Positions 35,416 through 42,978 of a stretch of 64,000 bases of DNA are shown piece by piece (within the stretch, counting starts at the first letter, position 1; every line of letters begins with the position of its first letter). Location: contig JAFVXC010000025.1 in the NCBI GenBank assembly GCA_017501345.1, positions 1-64,000 of the forward strand. The letters are read 5' to 3'. The translations under genes and the position numbers were made by a program. This DNA comes from Clostridia bacterium. Its GTDB lineage: Bacteria; Bacillota_A; Clostridia; Oscillospirales; CAG-272. Under the pieces are notes generated by a model that did no database searches, was not told the DNA's origin, and saw only the letters and a program-made list of their open reading frames with translations.

Positions 35416-35599
35416 GGATTTTCCCTCCTAGTAGATTTTTCAGGGAACCGTATGCGGAAAATTCACACAGCTCCTTCGTGACCCCGAAGCGGATCACCGA
35501 TCTTCGGGCACAGAACGAAAAGGAAACCCGAGAGAGATACTCTCGGATCACAAAGTCATCCTGAAGGCGGCAAAAGCCGCACAATGCCCTAATATTGAT
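35416..35599 (-). promoter_or_regulatory. Structured 5' leader of the transport operon
   Basis: The roughly 185-base leader between the inferred start site and the first ATG holds at least two stems. One is CCGAGAG/CTCTCGG near 35530-35549, the other CCCGAAG/CTTCGGG near 35482-35509. No reading frame with a ribosome site and no riboswitch class I recognise is present. Confidence 0.4.
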
Positions 35600-35605
35600 G
35601 GTAAT

Positions 35606-35634
35606 ATCATACCACAGACTGCCCCGAATGTCAA
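35606..35634 (-). promoter_or_regulatory. Sigma-A promoter of the transport operon
   Basis: TTGACA (35629-35634), 17 bases ending in TGG, TATGAT (35606-35611) on the minus strand. Confidence 0.8.
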
Positions 35635-36466
35635 GCATTTCTCTGAGCCCCGGCAATTTACTTCCTTATTAGGCGCACGTAAGTTTCACACAGCTTTTCC
35701 ACATCTTTTATGCTTTGTCAAAACCAATTGAAACAGGGCATTTTGTAATTCGCGGAGAAGGTAAGTGCTATTTACGTCTCTTGCCCTTTTACCCCTCTTT
35801 TTCCTCTGCTTTTTGCCCAATTTTTGTTGAAATTATTTTTTGCAGATCCACCCTCAGACGGCGTTCCGTTACACACTTTCACCGCCCGTTTTTGATTTCA
35901 TCCCGATCTAAAAGAAAATCCCCGCAAGCCCGTGTGTGCACTTTGTACAAAAAACGCCCTGCATTTTCTACATTATGCCAAGGACGCTTTTTTTATTTTT
36001 TCGTAACCGCCCAGCTTAAGAATTTCAAAACGCCTTTCTTTATTTACCATTTACGAGCCTATTTTGCCTTTTTTATCCTTTTTACCCTGTTTCGCCCTTT
36101 TTGTGCATCGTGCGACATTTTGATAGCTTCGCCTTCAACCCGGTCACCGTGGAGAGCAAAAAATGGGACCGTGCCCCGCCCCCCTTTCTCGTGACCACAC
36201 AAATTCTCTTCTGCCCAAATCGCACCTCTTCAGACCTTTTCAGATAGAGCGAGAGAGAGAGATCACAAACAATCATCGCACGCACCTTTTCACGGTTCAG
36301 AGTGCTCCGCGCTTTCCCGATCGTCAGATACACGGCAAAATATTTTACTACAGCCAAACCGCCTCACGCCAAGCTACCGACGGCAATTTCAATCGAATTG
36401 GTTGCATTTCTCTCGGTGTGGTTTATAAACCCGTTCCGTCCCTTTATTGCTTTTCTGTTTCTCCCC
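35635..36466. other. Long intergenic region without a supported gene
   Basis: About 830 bases lie between the two divergent promoters. The plus strand is markedly pyrimidine-rich, with repeated CCTTTTT/CCCTTTTT motifs (for example 36066-36105). Possible reading frames here start at poor codons, lack ribosome sites and have no family features, so I annotate none. No tRNA, rRNA or recognisable structured RNA was seen. It could be a decayed gene or a regulatory spacer. Confidence 0.5.
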
Positions 36467-36495
36467 TTGAAATTCGATCGCGAGTATGCTATAAT
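36467..36495 (+). promoter_or_regulatory. Sigma-A promoter of the antiporter pair
   Basis: TTGAAA, 17 bases ending in TGC, TATAAT (extended -10), 111 bases before the ATG at 36606. Confidence 0.8.
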
Positions 36496-36605
36496 AAAGT
36501 ATAGAACCGTTTCATTCCTCCGCGCCGTAGCGTTGCAGCTCTGCCCAACATACCGCGCGAAGCCCCCCTTTGTTCGATTTCTTATATACGAAGGACGGTG
36601 TTATT

Positions 36606-38060
36606 ATGCTACTTGCCCTCGCTATTCTCTTCCCGCTCCTCTCAGCATCAGTCGTTGCTTGTCTCCGAAAAGCCAAGCGCCCCGTTTTGCTTGTGCTTTC
36701 GGTCATCCTGCAGATCTTCACATCGGCTCTCTTGATAGCGGTGACGCTTCTCCCTCGGGACACCCTCACGCTTTTCCATATTTCAGACAAGATCGAGGTC
36801 GCATTCTGCTCGGACGGTATTGCAAAGCTCTTCTGCGTCCTCATTGCGATCGGTTGGATGCTCGCGATCCTCTATTCCTCCGTTTATATGAAGCAGAAAA
36901 AGAGCGAGCCCCGCTTTTATACTTACATCTTCCTCTCCGAGGCGGCGATTGTCGGCGCGACGCTCTCGTCGGAGCTCGTCACAATGTTCGTTTTCTGCGT
37001 TCTCTTGACGCTCACCTCACTTCCGCTTATTTCACATGATAGCTCCCGCGAATCGATCCGCGCCGCAAATAAATATTTGGTCTATTCAATTTGCGGCTTT
37101 GCTCTTGCGCTGTTTGGTATTTTCGTGCTTTTGGGAGCCGCCGCACCCCTTACCTTTACCTCGGGAGGCGTCGGACTCGTCCCCTCCACGCTTACTCTCT
37201 CGGCAATCCTTTGCTCGGTGCTCGGATACGGCACGATGGCGGGACTTTATCCGCTTCACGGCGGAATTATGGCCGCGATCCCCAAGTCACCCATTCCCGC
37301 AAGCCTTCTGCTAACAGCACTGATCCCCAAGGCAGGCGTTCTCGCAATCATTCGCACCGTTTATTTTGTTGCGGATCCAAAGCTGCTGAAGGGCACCTGG
37401 GTTCAGACCGTCCTTCTCGTGTTTACACTCATATCGATCCTTGCAGGAGTAGCACTTTCACACTCCGAGCGATGTCTTAAGAAGCGCCTTGCCCATCTGA
37501 CAGTCAGCAGGGTATCCTGCGCACTCATTGGACTCTTCCTCTTCACCGAGCTCGGACTCAAGGGTGCAGTTCTGCAAATCGTTTTTCACGCAGCAGCAAA
37601 AACGGTGCTTCTCCTTTTCGCAGGCGCAGTCATCTCCCTTGTGGGTGCAACCGAGACCAATGCGCTTTATGGTGTCGGAAGAAGACTTCCCATCGTCACG
37701 TCGGCATTCACCGTTGCCTCGCTTTCTCTGATCGGCATCCCTCCGACGGGAGGCTTTCTGTCAACCTTTACGCTTGCAACAGCGGCGCTCGACGGTCTTT
37801 CCGCCCCATTTTCGTATATCGTACCCGCAGTTCTGCTTCTGTCGGCACTTCTTACGGCAGGCTCACTCCTGTCGATCTCGGTACACGCATTCTATCCCGG
37901 AGAAAAAATCAACCCCGCATTCATAGAGCCGAAAACAAAAAAAGAGCCCATCCTGCTCGTACTTCCCGCCGTGCTTCTTGCGGTCTTTTCCCTCCTCTGC
38001 GGCATCCCTATGGGAGTGGATCTTGGGATCGCCGACCTGATCGTCGGTACGATTATGTAA
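36606..38060 (+). CDS. NuoN/MrpD-like proton antiporter subunit with altered TM5/TM7 residues
   Basis: The 484-residue protein has about 13-14 membrane helices. The core antiporter motif region reads GYGTMAGLYPLHGGIMAAIP with PIPASLLLTALIPKAGVLAI and HAAAKTVLLLFAGAV. In NuoL/M/N and Mrp subunits the TM5 Glu and TM7 Lys are needed for proton transfer. Here the TM5 position is Val132 (FVFCVLL) and the TM7 position is Met211 (GTMAG), while the later lysines (PKAG; AAKT) remain. It may be a structural partner or half-functional channel. The partner gene follows after 15 bases. No hydrogenase, NADH-dehydrogenase or other Mrp genes adjoin. Confidence 0.85.
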   Translation: MLLALAILFPLLSASVVACLRKAKRPVLLVLSVILQIFTSALLIAVTLLPRDTLTLFHISDKIEVAFCSDGIAKLFCVLIAIGWMLAILYSSVYMKQKKSEPRFYTYIFLSEAAIVGATLSSELVTMFVFCVLLTLTSLPLISHDSSRESIRAANKYLVYSICGFALALFGIFVLLGAAAPLTFTSGGVGLVPSTLTLSAILCSVLGYGTMAGLYPLHGGIMAAIPKSPIPASLLLTALIPKAGVLAIIRTVYFVADPKLLKGTWVQTVLLVFTLISILAGVALSHSERCLKKRLAHLTVSRVSCALIGLFLFTELGLKGAVLQIVFHAAAKTVLLLFAGAVISLVGATETNALYGVGRRLPIVTSAFTVASLSLIGIPPTGGFLSTFTLATAALDGLSAPFSYIVPAVLLLSALLTAGSLLSISVHAFYPGEKINPAFIEPKTKKEPILLVLPAVLLAVFSLLCGIPMGVDLGIADLIVGTIM

Positions 38061-38075
38061 GGAGGTGAACGATTT

Positions 38076-39959
38076 ATGGATTTTTCAATGCTCTTACTCC
38101 TCCTCGTCCTTTTCCCACCCGTATCGGCTACTGTCACCTATGCGCTGGGAAAGAGCCTCAAGCATCACCCAAGTGCATCCAACGCCACACGCTGTATCCT
38201 GATTTCCCTCTCCTGCGCTCTTGAGCTTGCCGCGGCGATCCTTCTTCTTTTATACGGAAACGGCACGACTCTCTCACTCGAAATTGCCCACATCAACCTG
38301 TCCTTTGACGCTCTTCGGGCGATCTATACGCTCGTTACTGTATTTATGTGGTTCGGATCATCACTCCTGATACCGCAGTATTTCAGGCATCGCGGCATCA
38401 GCGACCGCTTCTGCTTCTTTTTCCTACTTATCCTCGGCACGACACTCGGCATCTTTCTTTCAGCCGATCTCCTCACGACATACGTCTTCCTCGAGATGAC
38501 CTCCCTCGCGGTCTACGCGTGGATCGCCGAGAAAGAAGACGTCGGATCGCTGAAGGCAGGTAAAGCCTATCTCACACTCACAGCCATCAGCGGAGCGATT
38601 GCACTCTTCGGGATCCTGCTTCTTTACCACTGCGTGGGAACTCTGCATCTTGCAGAGCTTCGCGCGGCTTGCTCGGGTGTCGAAAATCGCGCCGAGCTCT
38701 ACGCAGCGGCATTCTGTATTCTCATCGGCTTCGGCACAAAGGCGGGGCTGTTCCCGACACCGAGCCGTCTCCCGCTGACCCATTCCATCGCCCCGACGCC
38801 TGCGAGCGCCCTTTTGTCGGGCGTTATAATGAAAACCGGCATTTTCGGTATTTTGATCGTATCCGTGAGCGTCCTCCCCGGCGATATCTTCTGGGGAGAG
38901 CTGCTCCTTGTAATTGGAGCGATCACAATGCTCGGCGGAGCCCTTCTTGCGCTTTTCTCGGTGCAGCTGAAGCGTACCCTCGCCTGCTCGTCGATCTCTC
39001 AGATCGGATTTATCACGATCGGCATTGCGATGATCTGCCTCTCCAATAGTCAAAGCACGTTCGCGGCGAACGGCACGATCCTCTATATGCTGAACCATTC
39101 CCTTTCAAAGCTCGTCCTCTTCCTCACGGCAGGTGCGATCTACGCGATGGCGCACACCCTTGATCTGAACGAGTTGCGCGGTTTCGGCAGGCGGAAGCCT
39201 CTCCTCGGTGCAATCTTCCTCATCGGCGGTGCGAGCCTCGCAGGCATTCCGGGGACTCTCGGCTATCTCGCAAATACGCTGATTCACGAAAGCATCGTCG
39301 AATATGCCGCATACGGCGGCGTTCACATCACCGTCTTTGAGTGGCTCTTCCTTTTGTCGGGCGGACTTACCGCGGCATACGTGACGAAGCTCTTCGTTGC
39401 GATCTTCGTTGAGCGACCGCTTACCGCCCCCGAGCATCCGGGACACGGAAAAGCGCGGCTCACGCCTCTTTCGTGGCTTGCACTTCTGTTGGGCGCGCTT
39501 CCGATTCTCCTCTTCGGCTGCACACCACATACGGTTGCGGAAAGGATCTCTGCGTTCGGGCTTTCCTTCGTTGGCGGAGAAAAGCTTTCCCACGCAGTCG
39601 AGTATCTCTCTTGGGGAAATCTGCACGGCATATGTATCTCACTCTCAATCGGCGCCGCCGTATATTTCCTCGTCGTGCGGAAAGCTCTGATGAAGCTCGA
39701 TGAGCATCGCGGCATTCGCATATACGTAAATCGCCTCCCATCAAAGCTCTCATCGGAGCATCTCTCTTACGCTCCGCTCGCAAAGCTTTTTGTCAACGCT
39801 CTCAAAGTGCTCGCGCGCTTTCTTTCGGCGCTGCCCGAAAAGCTTATGATGCTCCCCCTCCGTCTCGTACGCCTTGCGTACCGCTCGATCCGCGGTCTGC
39901 TTCGCCGCACTACACGCATTGGTCGAAAGCCCTCCCACCGCAAGAAAAACGGCAAATAA
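38076..39959 (+). CDS. NuoL/MrpA-like proton antiporter subunit
   Basis: The 627-residue protein has about 14-16 membrane helices. Both catalytic charges are intact: Glu140 in VFLEMTSLAVY and Lys222 in FGTKAGLFPTPSRLPLTHSIAPTPASALLSG. Further lysines are in VIMKTGIFG and HSLSKLVLFLTAG. A basic, soluble C-terminal tail of about 90 residues extends beyond the last helix. It probably conducts H+ or exchanges Na+/H+ together with the upstream subunit. AAGGAGGTGA lies just before the ATG. A terminator palindrome follows. Confidence 0.88.
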   Translation: MDFSMLLLLLVLFPPVSATVTYALGKSLKHHPSASNATRCILISLSCALELAAAILLLLYGNGTTLSLEIAHINLSFDALRAIYTLVTVFMWFGSSLLIPQYFRHRGISDRFCFFFLLILGTTLGIFLSADLLTTYVFLEMTSLAVYAWIAEKEDVGSLKAGKAYLTLTAISGAIALFGILLLYHCVGTLHLAELRAACSGVENRAELYAAAFCILIGFGTKAGLFPTPSRLPLTHSIAPTPASALLSGVIMKTGIFGILIVSVSVLPGDIFWGELLLVIGAITMLGGALLALFSVQLKRTLACSSISQIGFITIGIAMICLSNSQSTFAANGTILYMLNHSLSKLVLFLTAGAIYAMAHTLDLNELRGFGRRKPLLGAIFLIGGASLAGIPGTLGYLANTLIHESIVEYAAYGGVHITVFEWLFLLSGGLTAAYVTKLFVAIFVERPLTAPEHPGHGKARLTPLSWLALLLGALPILLFGCTPHTVAERISAFGLSFVGGEKLSHAVEYLSWGNLHGICISLSIGAAVYFLVVRKALMKLDEHRGIRIYVNRLPSKLSSEHLSYAPLAKLFVNALKVLARFLSALPEKLMMLPLRLVRLAYRSIRGLLRRTTRIGRKPSHRKKNGK

Positions 39960-39976
39960 CCGTTCTTTTATCGAGA

Positions 39977-40012
39977 AACGGGCTCATCTCACATATGTGA
40001 GATGAGCCCGTT
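39977..40012. terminator. Terminator palindrome, GTGAGA-GAGCCC family (copy C)
   Basis: AACGGGCTCATCTCAC-ATAT-GTGAGATGAGCCCGTT: every base of the 36 is self-complementary. It ends the plus-strand antiporter unit and faces the minus-strand isomerase gene. TGTTTTCTTTT follows on the plus strand. Confidence 0.85.
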
Positions 40013-40029
40013 GTGTTTTCTTTTGACAA

Positions 40030-40968
40030 TTACTTCTCGTTCGGTGCGTCGATCAGCTCTGCCCAGTAATGCCCGATCGCCGAGATCAGCTTCAGCGCCT
40101 CGGTATGTACTGCCTTGGGATACGCCGAGAAAATGCGAAAGGTCTCAAACATAATCACACCGGGATAGTTGATCTCCTTCAGCCCCTCGACAAATCCCGC
40201 CCAATCGCAAATGTGCTCCGAGTAGGTCGCAAGGTAGGAATACGGGATCAGGTGCAGATCCTCCGCACCGTTATTGTCATGGATATGCAGGATCGTAAGC
40301 CTCGGGCCGAGCGCTCTGATATACTCCTTGACATTGCGGCGCGTAAGATTTGCGTGGCCGACGTCAAGACAGAAGCCGAAGTAATCTCCCCCCGCCTCTC
40401 CGTTCAGAAGATCGATCATCCGGCAAGCGTCGGATGCGTTCGAGAAGCGTCCCTCAATCAAGCGATTCGCGTGACGTCCGAAAATGTTTTCAAGGCAGAT
40501 CTTGACTCCCTTGTATTTTTGAATGATCGGAATGAGGCGGCGATAAAGCATCAGATTCGCGTTCCACTCCGCCTCCCTCGTAGGACCGCTGACAGGGTGA
40601 ACGACGATCGCAGGACAACCGACGTATTCGCATACCGCAAAGCACTTATCAAGAGCCATCACAATATGATCGTTGACCTCATCCTCACCCTCGTACCAAA
40701 CAGGAAAAGGGGCGTGCATCTGACAGATCGTAACCCCGGTCTTTTCGGACGCCTCTTTCAGAGGCGCAAAGAACTCGAGAACCTTTTCGGTCGGCTCGTC
40801 AAAGATCGTCGGGTAGATCCCCTCCTTCACGAGCTTACTCGTTTTCATATAATAATCGATATTAAAATCCACCGCCTCGAAGCCACACGACTTGATATAT
40901 TCAAAGGAGCTGAGCGGGTCGTTTTTATCGTACCATCCTGCAGATTGTACTCCAACCTTCAACATCAT
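40030..40968 (-). CDS. Sugar phosphate isomerase/epimerase (TIM-barrel, AP endonuclease 2-like)
   Basis: The 312-residue cytosolic protein fits the xylose-isomerase-like TIM-barrel family: VGVQSAGWYDKN, ICQMHAPFP, AIVVHPVSGP, KICLENIFG, GFCLDVGHANL, LTILHIHDNNG and VIMFETFR. These contain the usual metal-binding His and Glu/Asp residues. Substrate is unknown. The frame opens at a TTG inside the ribosome site; two ATGs at 40968 and 40965 follow GGAGG and are the real start candidates. The next gene upstream is a ROK kinase, 31 bases away, so a sugar-processing unit is likely. Confidence 0.88.
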   Translation of the reverse strand: MMLKVGVQSAGWYDKNDPLSSFEYIKSCGFEAVDFNIDYYMKTSKLVKEGIYPTIFDEPTEKVLEFFAPLKEASEKTGVTICQMHAPFPVWYEGEDEVNDHIVMALDKCFAVCEYVGCPAIVVHPVSGPTREAEWNANLMLYRRLIPIIQKYKGVKICLENIFGRHANRLIEGRFSNASDACRMIDLLNGEAGGDYFGFCLDVGHANLTRRNVKEYIRALGPRLTILHIHDNNGAEDLHLIPYSYLATYSEHICDWAGFVEGLKEINYPGVIMFETFRIFSAYPKAVHTEALKLISAIGHYWAELIDAPNEK

Positions 40969-40999
40969 CACATCCTCCAATACTCTGAAAATTTATCGA

Positions 41000-41959
41000 T
41001 CAAAGACCAAGCGTAGCCGCGCCGATGATGCCTGCATCGTTTTTCAGCGTTGCAATGCGGAGCTGCGTAAGCGCCGCGACGTCGCCGCCGTACTGCTCTG
41101 CGCGCACGATCGGTTCAACGAGATCGAGCAGGGTCTGACCCTCGTTCGAAATGCCGCCGCCGATCGAAAGCACCTCAGGCTGGAAGAGATTGATCATATT
41201 GGCAATACCGATGCCGAGGTAGTAGGCGTACTCGTCGACGACCTCCTTGCCCGCCTCGTCCCCGAGACGCATCGCGTCAAATGCAACCCGTCCGTTGACC
41301 TTGCCGTACTTCTCGACGAGCTCGGTCATAACCGTCGCGCGTCCTTCCTTTTCGCAAGCCGCGAGCTTATCCTTCGTCATATTGATCAACCCCGTTGCTG
41401 AGCTGTAAGCCTCCCAACAGCCCTTTCTTCCGCAGCCGCAGGGACGGCCGCCCGCAGCGATGACCGCGTGTCCGAGCTCACCGCCCGCGCAGTTAAAGCC
41501 CGAGTAAACCTTCCCGTCGATAATGATACCGCCGCCGACACCCGTGCCGAGCGTGATCATCAGGGAGTTTTTCGTGCCCTTTGCGGCCCCCGCCACAGCT
41601 TCGCCCCAGGCCGCCGCATTTGCATCATTCTCAATATGCACGGTTTCAACGGGGAAACGCTCACGGAGAAGCTCTGCAAGCGGGAAATTGCGGAAATTCA
41701 GATTGCAGGAATAAAGCACGACGCCCGTGTTATAATCCGCAATTCCGGGGGTCGCAATGCCGACCGCCGCAACGTCGTTTGCGGTAACGCCTGCCTCAAG
41801 GCAGACCTTCTTACACAGCTTTGCAATATCATCGACGATCGCCTCACCGGGGCGCTCCGCACCCGTTGGGGTGCTCACCTTTGCGACGATGCGGTAATTC
41901 TCATCAACAAGTCCGACGGCAATGTTGGTTCCGCCGAGATCCACTCCGATTCTGTACAT
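41000..41959 (-). CDS. ROK family sugar kinase (glucokinase-like)
   Basis: The 319-residue kinase phosphorylates a hexose, most likely glucose. It has the ATP-binding N-terminal IGVDLGGTNIAVGLVD, the catalytic HIENDANAAAWGEA (Asp base), TLGTGVGGGIIIDG, the ROK zinc motif with GGRPCGCGRKGCWEAYSS and C-terminal LSIGGGISNEG. Length matches Firmicutes GlcK. AAGGAGG precedes the ATG and a promoter lies 74 bases upstream. It is followed by the isomerase gene in the same direction. Confidence 0.93.
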   Translation of the reverse strand: MYRIGVDLGGTNIAVGLVDENYRIVAKVSTPTGAERPGEAIVDDIAKLCKKVCLEAGVTANDVAAVGIATPGIADYNTGVVLYSCNLNFRNFPLAELLRERFPVETVHIENDANAAAWGEAVAGAAKGTKNSLMITLGTGVGGGIIIDGKVYSGFNCAGGELGHAVIAAGGRPCGCGRKGCWEAYSSATGLINMTKDKLAACEKEGRATVMTELVEKYGKVNGRVAFDAMRLGDEAGKEVVDEYAYYLGIGIANMINLFQPEVLSIGGGISNEGQTLLDLVEPIVRAEQYGGDVAALTQLRIATLKNDAGIIGAATLGL

Positions 41960-42032
41960 AATTGTTCCTCCTTACGAGTAGTGCGCCCTCCCGAAGGACC
42001 GATCGGCATCGGGAATGCGTCATTACAAGGGT

Positions 42033-42061
42033 ATTATAGCATACTTCCCCGCGGTTTGCAA
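42033..42061 (-). promoter_or_regulatory. Sigma-A promoter of the ROK kinase-isomerase unit
   Basis: TTGCAA (42056-42061), 17 bases ending in TGC, TATAAT (42033-42038) on the minus strand. The -35 lies only about 19 bases from the upstream YitT gene's stop. Confidence 0.75.
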
Positions 42062-42079
42062 GGGTATTCGGGGAGATTT

Positions 42080-42967
42080 TCAAACCTTTCGTTTGAAGTT
42101 TCCAAACACCTCATTTACCTTTTCAAAGCTTGCAAACGTATCGGGATGATTTTTCAGGATCCTCATCATTTCACCGATCTGTCGCTTGTTGATGATACAG
42201 ATCAGCATATATTTATCGGTATCCGAATACATACCGTGCACCTTGATCTCGGTCACGCCGTGCTTCAGCTTTGTCATAAGCTCGGCGGAAAGCTCTGTGG
42301 GTGTACTCGTTACGATCTCAAATTTATAGCCGTTCTTGATGCCGCTGAGACCGTTATCGACGATAACGTTGGCAATAAACAGGTTCAGAAGCGTACACAT
42401 CACGGGCGTGATCTTCATTCCGTAGACAAAGAAGGCGATCAGGACCACACTTGCATCCATAATAAACGATACGTATGCAATATTTGTTTCAGGTCTTACC
42501 TTTTTGATCAGCGCAGAGATCCCGTACGTACCGCCACTCGCTCCGAACCGCCTCAGCATCAGAGAAAAGCCAAAGCCCGAGATCACTCCCGTCGCGATGC
42601 AGGCAAACACGATGTTAAAATCCTCCGCATTGTTAAGAAGGCTATACGGGGGCAACCCGACTGCCTCATAAAGCCTCGGTACAAAGGACTGCACAACCAT
42701 ATAAATGCTCAGCATAAGACCGAGCTTTCGGTTTACGATGGCACTTACCAGAACGAAGATCGGCAGATTAAAAGCTATCATCAGGATCGACCAGCTTACC
42801 TTTCCCTTGAAAAGATGATAGGTAATAGTCGCAAGACCGCCGACGCCACCGGGCGCAAAGCCGTTGCTGTTCTGAAAGATGTAATAAGCTGTGCCGACGA
42901 TCACGCCCGCAATGATCGTATGCAGAATGTCAATGATAAAATCCCGAGCCTGAAATTTTTTCCCCAT
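42080..42967 (-). CDS. YitT family membrane protein (DUF161/DUF2179)
   Basis: The 295-residue protein has five or six N-terminal membrane helices containing GFAPGGVGGLATITYHLF and FGASGGTYGISALIKK, the two repeated glycine motifs of the family. A C-terminal DUF2179 domain of about 80 residues follows (KYMLICIINKRQIGEMMRIL). Function is unknown; transport or ligand sensing has been proposed for the family. It starts 11 bases after the nitrilase-GDPD fusion gene. Confidence 0.92.
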   Translation of the reverse strand: MGKKFQARDFIIDILHTIIAGVIVGTAYYIFQNSNGFAPGGVGGLATITYHLFKGKVSWSILMIAFNLPIFVLVSAIVNRKLGLMLSIYMVVQSFVPRLYEAVGLPPYSLLNNAEDFNIVFACIATGVISGFGFSLMLRRFGASGGTYGISALIKKVRPETNIAYVSFIMDASVVLIAFFVYGMKITPVMCTLLNLFIANVIVDNGLSGIKNGYKFEIVTSTPTELSAELMTKLKHGVTEIKVHGMYSDTDKYMLICIINKRQIGEMMRILKNHPDTFASFEKVNEVFGNFKRKV

Positions 42968-42978
42968 AGCCGTTCCCT

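Noticed and set aside
35715..36194. Possible 159-residue gene in the long intergenic region
   Set aside because: There is no ribosome site before the ATG, composition is Phe/Arg/Ser-rich low-complexity from the pyrimidine bias, and no domain is recognisable.
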